In this document: one piece after another, positions 43,801 to 50,988 of the stretch
Layout: the number at the start of each line of letters is the position of its first letter
Position numbering within the stretch: position 1 is the first letter of the stretch
The notes under the pieces: generated by a model
The model's database searches: none
The model's input: only the letters and a program-made list of their open reading frames with translations
What the model was told of the DNA's origin: nothing
Assembly (NCBI RefSeq): GCF_014851565.1
Contig: NZ_JACVAA010000008.1
Location: forward strand, 62,001 to 126,000
Source of the DNA: Pseudomonas sp. PDM15
GTDB taxonomy: Bacteria; Pseudomonadota; Gammaproteobacteria; Pseudomonadales; Pseudomonadaceae
DNA: 64,000 nucleotides
Direction of reading: 5' to 3'
Made by a program: the position numbers and the translations under genes

Positions 43801-43906
43801 GCTGGTGGGCACTGTCTTCACCCTGTTCGTCGTGCCGACGCTGTACAGCCTGCTGCGACGCTGGAAGCCGCTGGAGGTGGGGCAGGGTGAGGTGGGGTTG
43901 GTTTAG
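40838..43906 (+). CDS. RND-family efflux permease (HAE1 type), 1022 aa
   Basis: The protein has the duplicated 6+6 membrane helix layout with two large periplasmic loops. It begins LSDICIRRPVFATVLSLIIV and carries the proton-relay Asp-Asp pair in TM4 (GLVVDDAIVVLENIHRH) and the Lys in TM10 (IGLITKHGILIVEFAN). Length fits hydrophobe/amphiphile exporters. No outer-membrane factor gene follows, so it must borrow a TolC/OprM-type channel. It shares an operon with the adaptor. Confidence 0.94.
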   Translation: MTLSDICIRRPVFATVLSLIIVLLGLLAYQRLAVREYPNIDVPIVTVNVIYPGASPEIMESQVAQPIEDVLSGIEGLDFVSSISRSENTQITAQFRLGSNSDEAANDVRDRLGRVRSLLPDEIDEPMVQKVEADAQPVVWLAFYSERFSAMEITDVLERVVQDRLQTIPGVSEVQIRGARSYAMRIWLDPEKLAAHDLTVQDVEDALRRQNVEIPAGRIESVQREFSVLSETDLKTPDEFNRLILDDSRGYLLRLSDVGHAEIGAADERTVVRFKGRPAVAVGMVKQATANPLEISDGLNQALPELRELLPEGMEMAVANDNSLFIRESIKNVQTTIWEAVVLVVLIIFLFLRSLRATLIPLVTIPVSLIGACALMALMGFTVNTLTLLAMVLAIGLVVDDAIVVLENIHRHIEQGMSPMRAAFVGSREIAFAVIAMTLTLAAVYAPIGFMQGTSGKLFTEFAWTLAGAVLVSGFVALTLSPMMCGHLLKAHVPQQKHSRFYNLIESFLNGLTYNYRHLLERVLRAWWLVVALLLGILILCAWLFGSLRSELAPTEDTGTIVGSINGPDGATVGYTSRYAKQLEAAYASIPEANRYMVIVGFPTVAQGLSFMKLEDWDKRERSQFEIRDELLPKLQDIPGVRAFPINRPPLGQSARNQPVNFVIRSSLEYAELQQYVDQLLAEVRGYPGLESLDTDLKLNTPQLKVTVNREQAVAVGTDVATIGRSMESLFGSRQVTRFKQNGEQYDVLVQLQDVDRSNPEDLNRVYVRGRGDNMVQLSNLIEVRETVAPRELNHFNQLRAVTVTANVGSGYTLGEALDHLEEKARGIFPADTQFDYTGTSRDFKDSSSGVALIFVLALVFIFLVLAAQFESFFDPLIILLSVPLSMAGALLALKLFGGTLNIYSQVGLVTLIGLITKHGILIVEFANHLLREGRELGDAVLEAAVQRLRPILMTTGAMVLGSLPLAIASGAGAESRQQIGMVIVGGLLVGTVFTLFVVPTLYSLLRRWKPLEVGQGEVGLV

Positions 43907-44022
43907 GTTGTTTGTAGGCGGGTGGTCGGCAGCTGCCGGCCAGGAGCGGACAGTTCCCATTGGTGAATCGCCGCCGAATCAGCCAGAACTAGCCTTGGTT
44001 TTTCCGTCGTCTGGAGGTTCGG

Positions 44023-44403
44023 GTGTTCCGTCTCAATCGCCTTCGGCACTGGGCGCGTGATTTGAAGCGCGACGCTCACGCGTTGTGGCTGGCGGCTCGG
44101 GATATCCGAACGCCGAAGCTCGCCAAGCTACTGGCATTGCTCGTCGCGGCGTATGCGCTGTCGCCAATCGACTTGATCCCCGACTTCGTTCCTGTGCTTG
44201 GCTATCTGGACGATCTGATCATTGTCCCGCTAGGAATCTGGCTCGTGGTCAGGTTAATCCCAGCGGACCTTATGGCCGAGTACCGCACACTCGCGTCGCA
44301 AGTTTCGGCTCGGCCTATCAGCAAGATCGCCGCTTCCCTTGTGGTGCTGATCTGGCTGGCCCTTGGTGCAGGTCTGGTAATTTGGCTGATGCCGAAAAGC
44401 TAG
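44023..44403 (+). CDS. YkvA-family DUF1232 membrane protein, 126 aa
   Basis: The DUF1232 motif is exact: LVAAYALSPIDLIPDFVPVL followed by GYLDDLIIVPLGIWLVVRLI. Two membrane helices flank it, and a further hydrophobic C-terminal helix (IAASLVVLIWLALGAGLVIW) is present. The family function is unknown. The GTG at 44023 has TGGAGG 6 nt upstream. It follows the RND operon by 116 bp and precedes the hydrolase gene by 62 bp on the same strand. Confidence 0.85.
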   Translation: MFRLNRLRHWARDLKRDAHALWLAARDIRTPKLAKLLALLVAAYALSPIDLIPDFVPVLGYLDDLIIVPLGIWLVVRLIPADLMAEYRTLASQVSARPISKIAASLVVLIWLALGAGLVIWLMPKS

Positions 44404-44465
44404 GCATTCAGCAGGGACCACCCTTGGCCAAACGCTGTCTTAGTGGGTAGGTCAGGGGGGAAACC

Positions 44466-45227
44466 ATGACAGCGCACAAATTAATCATCAAAGACCTAGA
44501 GTTGAACGTTTCAATTCGTGGTCAAGGCCCACCACTGCTCTTGCTTAACGGCCTTGGTGGTCTGATCCGTACCTTCGATCCTCTGCGCGATGAACTGGTG
44601 GATTACAGGACTATCACGTTGGACGTGCCTGGAGTGGGCAAATCGCAGATGCCCCGCTGGCCGATGCGCCTGCCACGCCATGCGGATCTGATCGCTGAAA
44701 TGCTCAAGCAATTGGGACTCGACCAGGTCGACGTGCTCGGCGTCAGTTGGGGCGGTGCATTGGCACAGGAGTTCACCCTGCGTCACCCGAGCATGGTGCG
44801 CCGGCTCATCCTCGCGGCGACTTCGGCCGGCCCGGCGATGCTGGTGAAGCCCGCCGACATCCTGGAATTCTTTGGTAGGAGCAACAACGTCAAACTGCGC
44901 AAGCAAAGTGGCTCGCGCAGTTCGATACAGACGCTGCTGCGCTTCGGAGTGGTGAACGGCATGCTCACGGCCAACCCGCGAACCTATTACCACCAGCTCG
45001 CCGCCTTGGTCGGCTGGACCAGCTTGCTACGGCTTTTCCGTCTGCGCCAGCGCACACTGATCCTCACCGGCGAACGCGACACTCTGGTGCGACTGTACAA
45101 CGCACACATCCTGCGACGTACCATTCGCCGTGCAGAGCTGCACATCCTGCAGGGCGAGGGGCATTTTTTCGTGGTGACAAGCGCCAGGCAAACCGCCGAA
45201 GCGATACGCGAATTCCTTTGCCAGTAG
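44466..45227 (+). CDS. alpha/beta hydrolase resembling intracellular PHA depolymerase, 253 aa
   Basis: The nucleophile elbow GVSWGGALAQ (Ser near residue 97) and the following LILAATSAGPAML match the PhaZ family of medium-chain polyhydroxyalkanoate depolymerases, as do LNGLGGLIRTFDPL, TLDVPGVGKSQMPRWPMRLP and the late LILTGERDTLVRLYN (Asp) and LHILQGEGHFFVV (His). PhaZ is normally about 280 aa and lies in the phaC1ZC2 locus; here there are no pha genes. The substrate could be a PHA or another ester. AGGGGGGAAACC precedes the ATG. Confidence 0.8.
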   Translation: MTAHKLIIKDLELNVSIRGQGPPLLLLNGLGGLIRTFDPLRDELVDYRTITLDVPGVGKSQMPRWPMRLPRHADLIAEMLKQLGLDQVDVLGVSWGGALAQEFTLRHPSMVRRLILAATSAGPAMLVKPADILEFFGRSNNVKLRKQSGSRSSIQTLLRFGVVNGMLTANPRTYYHQLAALVGWTSLLRLFRLRQRTLILTGERDTLVRLYNAHILRRTIRRAELHILQGEGHFFVVTSARQTAEAIREFLCQ

Positions 45228-45593
45228 TACGGCAATGCACAGCCCCGACCAACGATTACCAGCGGCGTGCTTCAGCCAGCTTTGCATCCGGGCAGGAGTG
45301 ATTGTTTGATAACCGCTAATGGACTTGCCGAAAAGCCCGCGCTCGTTCGCAGCAAGTAGCCTGGATATCTGCACGGTGGAAAACGCTGCGCGGTTTTTCA
45401 CCCTATGCAACCTCGAGTACTCAGCAGGGTGGACTTATCCACCCACTTTTCGGCAGGCAGTGTTGGATCGGAAGCTGTCTTGACGAGACTGCTTGTCGTT
45501 GCCTTCTATCCGTCGCCCCTGGCCGTTTGGGGTCGTTTTTGAAGGCCAAGAGAAGATTGGTTCAGTCGGTTACCGGTGCACTGCGCACGGGTA
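45228..45593. other. 366-bp intergenic region, no gene recognised
   Basis: It lies between the convergent hydrolase and trmK genes. It contains a DnaA-box-like TTATCCACC (45435-45443) within a GTGGA/TCCAC inverted repeat but no repeat array or origin features. Base composition is a little less GC-rich than the flanks. No frame has an RBS and good length. Confidence 0.45.
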
Positions 45594-46298
45594 TCAGGTT
45601 TCTTGAGCAAGCAGTTCGCTGATCCACCCGACCTGTTGTGTAAGCGCTTGAACCTGCTCCTCGGGTATGGCCTGCCGCGCGCGGGCGATGTGGGTCAGGG
45701 TGCGTTGCTTCAGGCGCAACAGGCGCTGCCACTTGGCCAGAAAGGCCGGGCTGCGTTCCTGCAAGTGCAGTGGGCCGAAGTACAGTTCCTGGGCGGTATA
45801 CAGCACCGGCCCGTTGCGTTCGGCGACGATGATTTCGTAGTTGAAGCGGTTTTCTCGCAGCACTTCCTCGCCGAGGATGCGGTAGCCATGTTCCATCAGC
45901 CAGTGGCGCAGGGGCTGCTCGCCGCCGTTGGGTTGCAGGATCAGGCGCTCGCCACCGCTGAGGCGCGCCTGGTCGCGGTCGAGGATGCCGCGGATCGTCT
46001 CGCCGCCCATGCCGCAGAGGCTGATCGCCGTGATGCCGTCTGCGGGCTCGATCGCGGCCAGGCCGTTGGCCAGGCGTACGCTGATGTGCTGGCTCAGGCC
46101 ATTCTCGCGCACGCTGCGTTGCGCCGCGTGAAAGGGCGTCAACGCCACCTCGCCGGCTACTGCCGTCTCGATCAGACCGCGCTTGATCAGGGCGACGAGC
46201 AGGTAGCCGTGATCCGAGCCGATATCGGCCAGCCGTGCACCGGCCGGTACATGCGCGGCCACTCGTTCCAGGCGCTCGGATAATCGCTGTTGGTTCAA
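45594..46298 (-). CDS. trmK: tRNA (adenine-N1)-methyltransferase TrmK family, 234 aa
   Basis: The SAM-binding start is RLADIGSDHGYLLVALIKRG (near residue 26-45) and the catalytic region is ISLCGMGGETIRGILDRD, with LQPNGGEQPLRHWLMEHGY and the C-terminal coiled coil KWQRLLRLKQRTLTHIARAR. These define TrmK/YqfN, which methylates A22 of tRNA. Translation probably starts at the TTG at 46298: AAGAGG lies 6 nt upstream, and the resulting 234 aa equals the family length. The frame stays open further upstream, but that extension does not align with TrmK. Confidence 0.88.
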   Translation of the reverse strand: MNQQRLSERLERVAAHVPAGARLADIGSDHGYLLVALIKRGLIETAVAGEVALTPFHAAQRSVRENGLSQHISVRLANGLAAIEPADGITAISLCGMGGETIRGILDRDQARLSGGERLILQPNGGEQPLRHWLMEHGYRILGEEVLRENRFNYEIIVAERNGPVLYTAQELYFGPLHLQERSPAFLAKWQRLLRLKQRTLTHIARARQAIPEEQVQALTQQVGWISELLAQET

Positions 46299-46534
46299 CT
46301 GCTGCCTCTTTTCACCACGGCGTCCGCACGCTGGGGCGGATCGGAGGGCGATTCTGTCGGGCAACAGCGTGCCTGGCAAACCCCGGCGACCAATGTCAGG
46401 CGCGGCCTGCACCTGGGGCTTCGAGAGTGGCACGCAGCGATCTGCGGTTATGGGGGCGCCGTTATCTGCCCGCGCTCAGCTTTGATCCGCCCAAAGAAGG
46501 CAGCGTGCGCAGGACGGTTCCCGCATCTGTCACC

Positions 46535-47083
46535 TCAGGCGGGCGGTTGCTCTTCGCCGCGCAGTTGGCTGCTCAACTGGTCACAGCTCGACGACCAGTC
46601 GCTCAGCCAGCCCGGCAGTTGCGGTGACTGCTCGGCCAGGCCCAGCTCGCGGGCGAACTCTGCCGGTGACACGTTGCCCTTGGGGCCACGGAACAGGCCG
46701 CGCATGACGACCACGCCGAGCACCCGACCATCCTTGACGAAGCGGTGCTCGACGAAGCTCCACTTGGCATCCCAGCCCAGCATGCGGGTGTGGATCTCGA
46801 AGGCTTCGAACAGCCGCAGCTCCCGACGAAACTTGCCCCACACGTCGCCAACGATGGGCAGCGCCCGCTGGCGCAGGGCAACTCGATAGGCGCCGCTGCG
46901 CAGCACGTAATCCATGCGCCCGACATCCGCGAGGGTGAAGTAGCGGCCATTGGTGACGTGCCGGTTGAAGTCCAGATCCAGCGGCCACACACGCAACCGG
47001 ACGACCGTGGTGGCCAGGCCTGGCACCGGGCGGCGCCAGGAACGGTGCAGCAGCATCCAGATGAGACGGAACCAGAGATTCAT
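46535..47083 (-). CDS. acyl-CoA thioesterase family protein (4HBT fold), 182 aa
   Basis: A hydrophobic N-terminus (MNLWFRLIWMLLHR) precedes the hotdog-fold motif LDLDFNRHVTNGRYFTLADV, the D-x-x-x-H-x-N-N-G-x-Y pattern of THEM6/YbgC-like thioesterases, here N-x-x-x-H-x-T-N-G. FRRELRLFEAFEIHTRMLGW and AKWSFVEHRFVKDGR are consistent. The substrate is unknown. It is divergent from the GlxA-type regulator, with a 104-bp gap that likely holds both promoters. Confidence 0.82.
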   Translation of the reverse strand: MNLWFRLIWMLLHRSWRRPVPGLATTVVRLRVWPLDLDFNRHVTNGRYFTLADVGRMDYVLRSGAYRVALRQRALPIVGDVWGKFRRELRLFEAFEIHTRMLGWDAKWSFVEHRFVKDGRVLGVVVMRGLFRGPKGNVSPAEFARELGLAEQSPQLPGWLSDWSSSCDQLSSQLRGEEQPPA

Positions 47084-47187
47084 GAAAAGACACCTGCTTG
47101 AGTGAGGGCGCACTCTAGTCAGGCTCTTTACGCTAAGGTAGGTGCAGAAATGACTTATTACATGCGATATATGCAATGGAGTCTTGT

Positions 47188-48159
47188 ATGCATGTGACGC
47201 TACTGCTGGCCGACCAATGCTCTATTGCCAGCGCCAGTCTGGCGCTCGAGATACTGGATGCGGCCAATCGTTTTGCCGAAGCCGACAAACCGCCGTTCAC
47301 GGTGATTGTCGCTTCCCTCGACGGCAGCCCGGTGGCGAGCCCGACGGGGCGGAGCCTGCAGGTGGATGCAGCGCTGGCCGAGGTCAGGCGAACCGATCTG
47401 GTGCTGGTTCCGGGCTTTCTCTTCAGCCTGCGGGAGGCCTTGCCGGCGCTGGCGCAGTACGCCCCGTGGCTGCGACAGCAGCATGCCCAGGGCGCGTTTA
47501 TCGCGGCGATGTGCACGGCCAGCTTCATGCTTGCCGAGGCCGGCTTGCTCGATGGCGTGCCGGCAACCACCCACTGGGCCTTTGCCGACTTTTTCCGCCG
47601 CCGCTATCCGCAGGTGCTACTGGATGAGCGGCGGATCATCTGCGAGAGCGAGCGCCTGATCAGCGGCGCTGGCGCCAGTGCGGCGATGGATCTGCTGCTG
47701 CACCTGATCCGCCGCTTCGCCTCGCTCGAACTGGCCCAGCAGTGCAGTCGCTATCTGCTGCTCGACAACGTGCGCAGCGAGCAGTCCGCCTACGTGCTCT
47801 GGTCGATGCCCAAGCAGCACGGCGATGAGGCCATCCTGCGGGTACAGAACTGGATGGAGGCGCGCTTCGATCAGCCCATCCAGATCGCCGAACTGGCCGA
47901 GCGCTTCGGCTTTGGCGAGCGCAACTTCAAGCGGCGTTTCCGCGAGGCAACGGGCTACACCGCGCTGGGTTATCTGCAGGCGCTGCGCCTGGAAAAAGCC
48001 AAGCATCTGCTGGAAACGACGCAACTGAGCCTGGAAAGCATCACTGCCAGGGTGGGCTATGAAGACAGCAACTCGTTTCGCCGCCTGTTCCAGCAGCGTG
48101 TCGGCTCGTCGCCAGCGGCCTTTCGCAAGATGTTTGCGCAGCAGGCGGGTTGCCCCTGA
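47188..48159 (+). CDS. GlxA-family AraC-type transcriptional regulator, 323 aa
   Basis: The N-terminal DJ-1/PfpI-like domain (VTLLLADQCSIASASLALEI to AAMCTASFMLAEAGLLDG) has the nucleophile-elbow Cys in AMCTASF. The C-terminal AraC domain has two helix-turn-helices (IQIAELAERFGFGERNFKRR and LESITARVGYEDSNSFRRLF). GlxA-type regulators act on choline, arginine or carnitine derivatives in Pseudomonas; the ligand here is not known. The ATG at 47188 has GGAG 6 nt upstream and is preferred to the ATG at 47176. The divergent thioesterase gene is a candidate target. Confidence 0.87.
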   Translation: MHVTLLLADQCSIASASLALEILDAANRFAEADKPPFTVIVASLDGSPVASPTGRSLQVDAALAEVRRTDLVLVPGFLFSLREALPALAQYAPWLRQQHAQGAFIAAMCTASFMLAEAGLLDGVPATTHWAFADFFRRRYPQVLLDERRIICESERLISGAGASAAMDLLLHLIRRFASLELAQQCSRYLLLDNVRSEQSAYVLWSMPKQHGDEAILRVQNWMEARFDQPIQIAELAERFGFGERNFKRRFREATGYTALGYLQALRLEKAKHLLETTQLSLESITARVGYEDSNSFRRLFQQRVGSSPAAFRKMFAQQAGCP

Positions 48160-48286
48160 GCCTGTTTACGATCTTCCTATCAAGACGCGCTTGCGGCTGG
48201 GGTAGCGGTGCCGATGCAGTTGACGGCAGCTTGTGGGCTGGGGGCGCTGGGCCTGCAGCACCCGCGCGCTGCGGTGCGGGCGAAGC

Positions 48287-49627
48287 CTACGCCTGGCCGG
48301 GAAACTCCAGGATAAAGCGCGTCCAACCCTCGGCCGATTCGCAGCGGATCTCGCCGCCGTGGGCGCGGACGATGGAGCGGGTGATGGCCAGGCCGAGGCC
48401 GGCATGTTCGGCATTGCCCTCGCGGCGGGCCGGGTCGGCGCGGTAGAAGCGGTCGAACAGGCGCTCGCGCAGCGCGGCGGGAATCTCCGGGCCCTGGTTG
48501 GCCACTTCGATGCGTATGCTGGCGCCCGAGCTGGCCGTATTCAGGTGCAGCTCGCCGCCGTTGGGGGTGAAGCGCAGGGCGTTGTCCATCAGGTTGCTCA
48601 GGGCGCGGCGCAGCAGGCCGCGGTCGGCGCTGAGCGCGGCCTGGCCGGAGACCCGCAGGGTTACTTCGGCATCCTCGGCCAGTGGGGTGAAGTATTCGGC
48701 CAGGGCGGCCAGCTCGGCGCCCAGTTCCAGGCTTTCCCGCTGGGTCTGCAGCAGGCCGTGCTCGGCCTTGGCCAGCAGGAGCATGTCGCCAACCATCTGC
48801 GCCAGGTGTTGCAGCTCCTCCAGGTTGGAGTGCAGGGCCTCGCGGTATTCCTCCAGCTCGCGCGGCTGGCCGAGGGTGACCTGGGTTTGGGTCAGCAGGT
48901 TGGACAGCGGCGTGCGCAGCTCGTGGGCGATATCGGCGGAGAATGCCGAGAGGCGGGCGAAGGCGTCTTCCAGGCGGGCCAGCATGGCGTTGAAGGCCTC
49001 GGCCAGCTCGCGCAGTTCGTGAGGAGTGCCGTCTAGCGGCAGTCGCGCGGTCAGCGATCGGGCCGAGACCTGCCGCGCCACATCGGTCATCCGCCGCAGA
49101 GGGCGCAGGCCGCGGCGGGCGACCCAGGCGCCGAGCAGCGCGGTGGCCAGGGCCGAGAGGCCGACGCAGAGCCAGATCAGCCGCTGCATCTGCGCCAGAA
49201 AGTGCTGGTGGTGGGTGATATCCAGCAGCAGGCTGAGGCGTAGGCCGCCGTCCAGTTGCTCCTCGATCACGCGGAAATCGGTGCCCTGGTGCTGCCAGCG
49301 GCCGATCTGCTCATCGCCCTGCGGCAGGTGAGCCAGTAGCGGCTGGCTGGTGAACCACAGCTGACCGTCCACGCCCTGGATGCGCAGGGCCAGTTCGGGG
49401 TGGCGCTGCAGTTCTTGCTCCAGCTGTGGGCGGCGCGCGGCCAGGCTCTCGGTATTGGTAACACCCTGCAGTAGCTCGGCGAATACCGCCAGCTTGCCCT
49501 GCAGCTGTTGCTGGTCCAGCTCGACGAAGTGCGCCTCGCTGGCGCGGGTGAATAGGGCGCCGGCGACCAGCGCCACGGCGGCGGCGCAGGCGGCGAAGAG
49601 CAGGGCCAGGCGGTTGGCGAGGGACAT
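48287..49627 (-). CDS. copS: heavy-metal sensor histidine kinase, CopS/CusS type, 446 aa
   Basis: Two membrane helices (LALLFAACAAAVALVAGALF near residues 8-27 and LIWLCVGLSALATALLGAWV near 155-174) frame a periplasmic sensor of about 125 residues. HAMP (RPLRRMTDVARQVSARSL), HisKA with DIAHELRTPLSNLL, and an HATPase with LMDNALRFTPNGG and HAGLGLAITRSIVRAHGG follow. This is the CopS/CusS set. The ATG overlaps the copR stop by one base (TGATG). It should sense periplasmic copper and phosphorylate CopR. Confidence 0.9.
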   Translation of the reverse strand: MSLANRLALLFAACAAAVALVAGALFTRASEAHFVELDQQQLQGKLAVFAELLQGVTNTESLAARRPQLEQELQRHPELALRIQGVDGQLWFTSQPLLAHLPQGDEQIGRWQHQGTDFRVIEEQLDGGLRLSLLLDITHHQHFLAQMQRLIWLCVGLSALATALLGAWVARRGLRPLRRMTDVARQVSARSLTARLPLDGTPHELRELAEAFNAMLARLEDAFARLSAFSADIAHELRTPLSNLLTQTQVTLGQPRELEEYREALHSNLEELQHLAQMVGDMLLLAKAEHGLLQTQRESLELGAELAALAEYFTPLAEDAEVTLRVSGQAALSADRGLLRRALSNLMDNALRFTPNGGELHLNTASSGASIRIEVANQGPEIPAALRERLFDRFYRADPARREGNAEHAGLGLAITRSIVRAHGGEIRCESAEGWTRFILEFPGQA

Positions 49628-50304
49628 CAGGCGCGCGCCTCCAGCACATAGCCCATGCCGCGCACCGTATGGATCAGCGGCGCGGTGAAGCCCTCGTCGA
49701 CCTTGGCACGCAGGCGGCGGATGGCCACCTCGATGACGTTGGTATCGCTGTCGAAATTCATGTCCCACACCTGCGAGGCGATCAGCGACTTGGGCAGCAC
49801 TTCGCCCTGGCGGCGCAGCAGCAGTTCCAGCAGGGCGAATTCCTTGGCGGTCAGTTCGATGCGCTTGCCGGCACGCTCGGCACGGCGGCGCAGCAGGTCG
49901 AGGGACAGGTCGGCCAGCTGCAGCTGGTGTTCCTGCGGCGTACTGGCGCCGCGGCGCAGCAGCGTGCGCACCCGCGCCAGCAGTTCGGTGAAGGCGAACG
50001 GCTTGACCAGGTAATCGTCGGCGCCGGCCTCCAGGCCGCGCACCCGGTCTTCCACGGCGTCCCTCGCGGTGAGGAACAGCACCGGCACGCCGAGGCCCGC
50101 TGCGCGCACGTTGGCGAGGATCTGCCAGCCGTCGCGGCCGGGCAGCATCACGTCGAGGATCAGCAGGTCGAAGTCGCCGGTCAGGGCCAGGTGCTCGCCA
50201 CTCAGGCCTTCCTGGGCCAGCTCCACGGCGAAGCCGGCCTCGCTCAGGCCCTGGCGCAGGTATTGGCCGGTCTTGGGTTCGTCTTCGACGATAAGCAGTT
50301 TCAT
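49627..50304 (-). CDS. copR: OmpR-type copper response regulator CopR, 225 aa
   Basis: The receiver (MKLLIVEDEPKTGQYLRQGL, phospho-Asp in LLILDVMLPGRDGW near residue 51, K in DYLVKPFAFTELL) is followed by an OmpR/PhoB winged helix (FALLELLLRRQGEVLPKSLI, TNVIEVAIRRLRAKVDEGF). This matches CopR/CusR regulators at standard length. It is divergent from the cupredoxin-copA-copB operon; a candidate cop box lies between them. Confidence 0.92.
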   Translation of the reverse strand: MKLLIVEDEPKTGQYLRQGLSEAGFAVELAQEGLSGEHLALTGDFDLLILDVMLPGRDGWQILANVRAAGLGVPVLFLTARDAVEDRVRGLEAGADDYLVKPFAFTELLARVRTLLRRGASTPQEHQLQLADLSLDLLRRRAERAGKRIELTAKEFALLELLLRRQGEVLPKSLIASQVWDMNFDSDTNVIEVAIRRLRAKVDEGFTAPLIHTVRGMGYVLEARA

Positions 50305-50366
50305 ATGGAGCTCACGGCATTGGCAGTCGGCTTTATACGTCAGGACAGGGGCGGGCGGGGCGAAGC

Positions 50367-50380
50367 TGACAGAGATGTAA
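50367..50380. promoter_or_regulatory. candidate CopR binding site (cop box)
   Basis: TGACA-GAGA-TGTAA is an inverted repeat with one mismatch, close to the known cop-box form (ATTACAN6-7TGTAAT or TGACA-type half-sites). It lies centrally in the 144-bp gap between divergent copR and the cupredoxin gene. A further TCAGC at 50389-50393 mirrors GCTGA at 50365. Confidence 0.5.
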
Positions 50381-50448
50381 TCTTCGCGTCAGCTTAGCGC
50401 CAGCGGTGGCTTTCTAGAGTGGCGACACAACCTCAAGGGAGTTTGACC

Positions 50449-50988
50449 ATGTCCGCACGTTTGTTCCTGCCGCTGCTCTGTGCCTTCAGCCTGCCGGCCC
50501 TGGCCGATGGCGGCCACTTCGCCTTTGGCCAACCGGCCGCGGCGGCCAAGGCCGCCCGCACCGTCGAGATAGTGCTGGGCGATATGTACTACGAGCCGGC
50601 CTCGGTACAGGTCAAGGCCGGCGAGACGGTGCGCTTCGTGCTGAAGAACCACGGCAACCTGCTCCACGAGTTCAGCCTGGGCGACGCTGCCATGCACGCC
50701 GAGCACCAGAAGCACATGCTGATGATGCAGCAGATGGGCATGATCGGTGAGAACGGTATCCAGCCCATGGACCATTCGAAAATGGATCACTCGAAGATGG
50801 GGCAGGGCATGGCCGGCATGGACCACGGCAAGATGGCCCATGACGACTCGAATACCGTGATGGTTCCCGCCGGCAAGAGCGCCGAGCTGACCTGGACCTT
50901 CAAGAAGGCCACCGGCCTGGAGTTCGCCTGCAATCTGCCGGGGCATTACCAGGCCGGCATGGCCGGCAAGCTGAACGTGCAGCCGTGA
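50449..50988 (+). CDS. periplasmic cupredoxin with Met/His repeats, 179 aa
   Basis: A signal peptide (ARLFLPLLCAFSLPALADGG) precedes a plastocyanin-like fold: EIVLGDMYYEPASVQVKAGE, VRFVLKNHGNLLHEFSLGD (first copper His), and FACNLPGHYQAGMAGKLNVQ with the Cys-His-Met type-1 copper set. Between them lies a Met/His-rich insert (MDHSKMDHSKMGQGMAGMDH, about residues 107-127). It is probably a copper-binding and transfer protein. The copA GTG overlaps its stop by 4 bp. Confidence 0.88.
   Translation: MSARLFLPLLCAFSLPALADGGHFAFGQPAAAAKAARTVEIVLGDMYYEPASVQVKAGETVRFVLKNHGNLLHEFSLGDAAMHAEHQKHMLMMQQMGMIGENGIQPMDHSKMDHSKMGQGMAGMDHGKMAHDDSNTVMVPAGKSAELTWTFKKATGLEFACNLPGHYQAGMAGKLNVQP

Noticed and set aside
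40550..43960. A very long minus-strand open frame opposite the RND permease gene
   Set aside because: It is antisense to an intact 1022-aa RND protein, is rich in Gln/His/Ala/Gly typical of GC-rich antisense frames, and has no family similarity.
45429..45443. DnaA-box-like TTATCCACC in an inverted repeat
   Set aside because: It is a single, imperfect box without neighbours, AT-rich unwinding region or dnaA/oriC genes; not an origin.
46428..46448. sigma54-like TGGCACGCAGCGATCTGC
   Set aside because: The GG to GC distance is not the required 10 bp, and it lies inside the upstream extension of the trmK frame, not before a gene.
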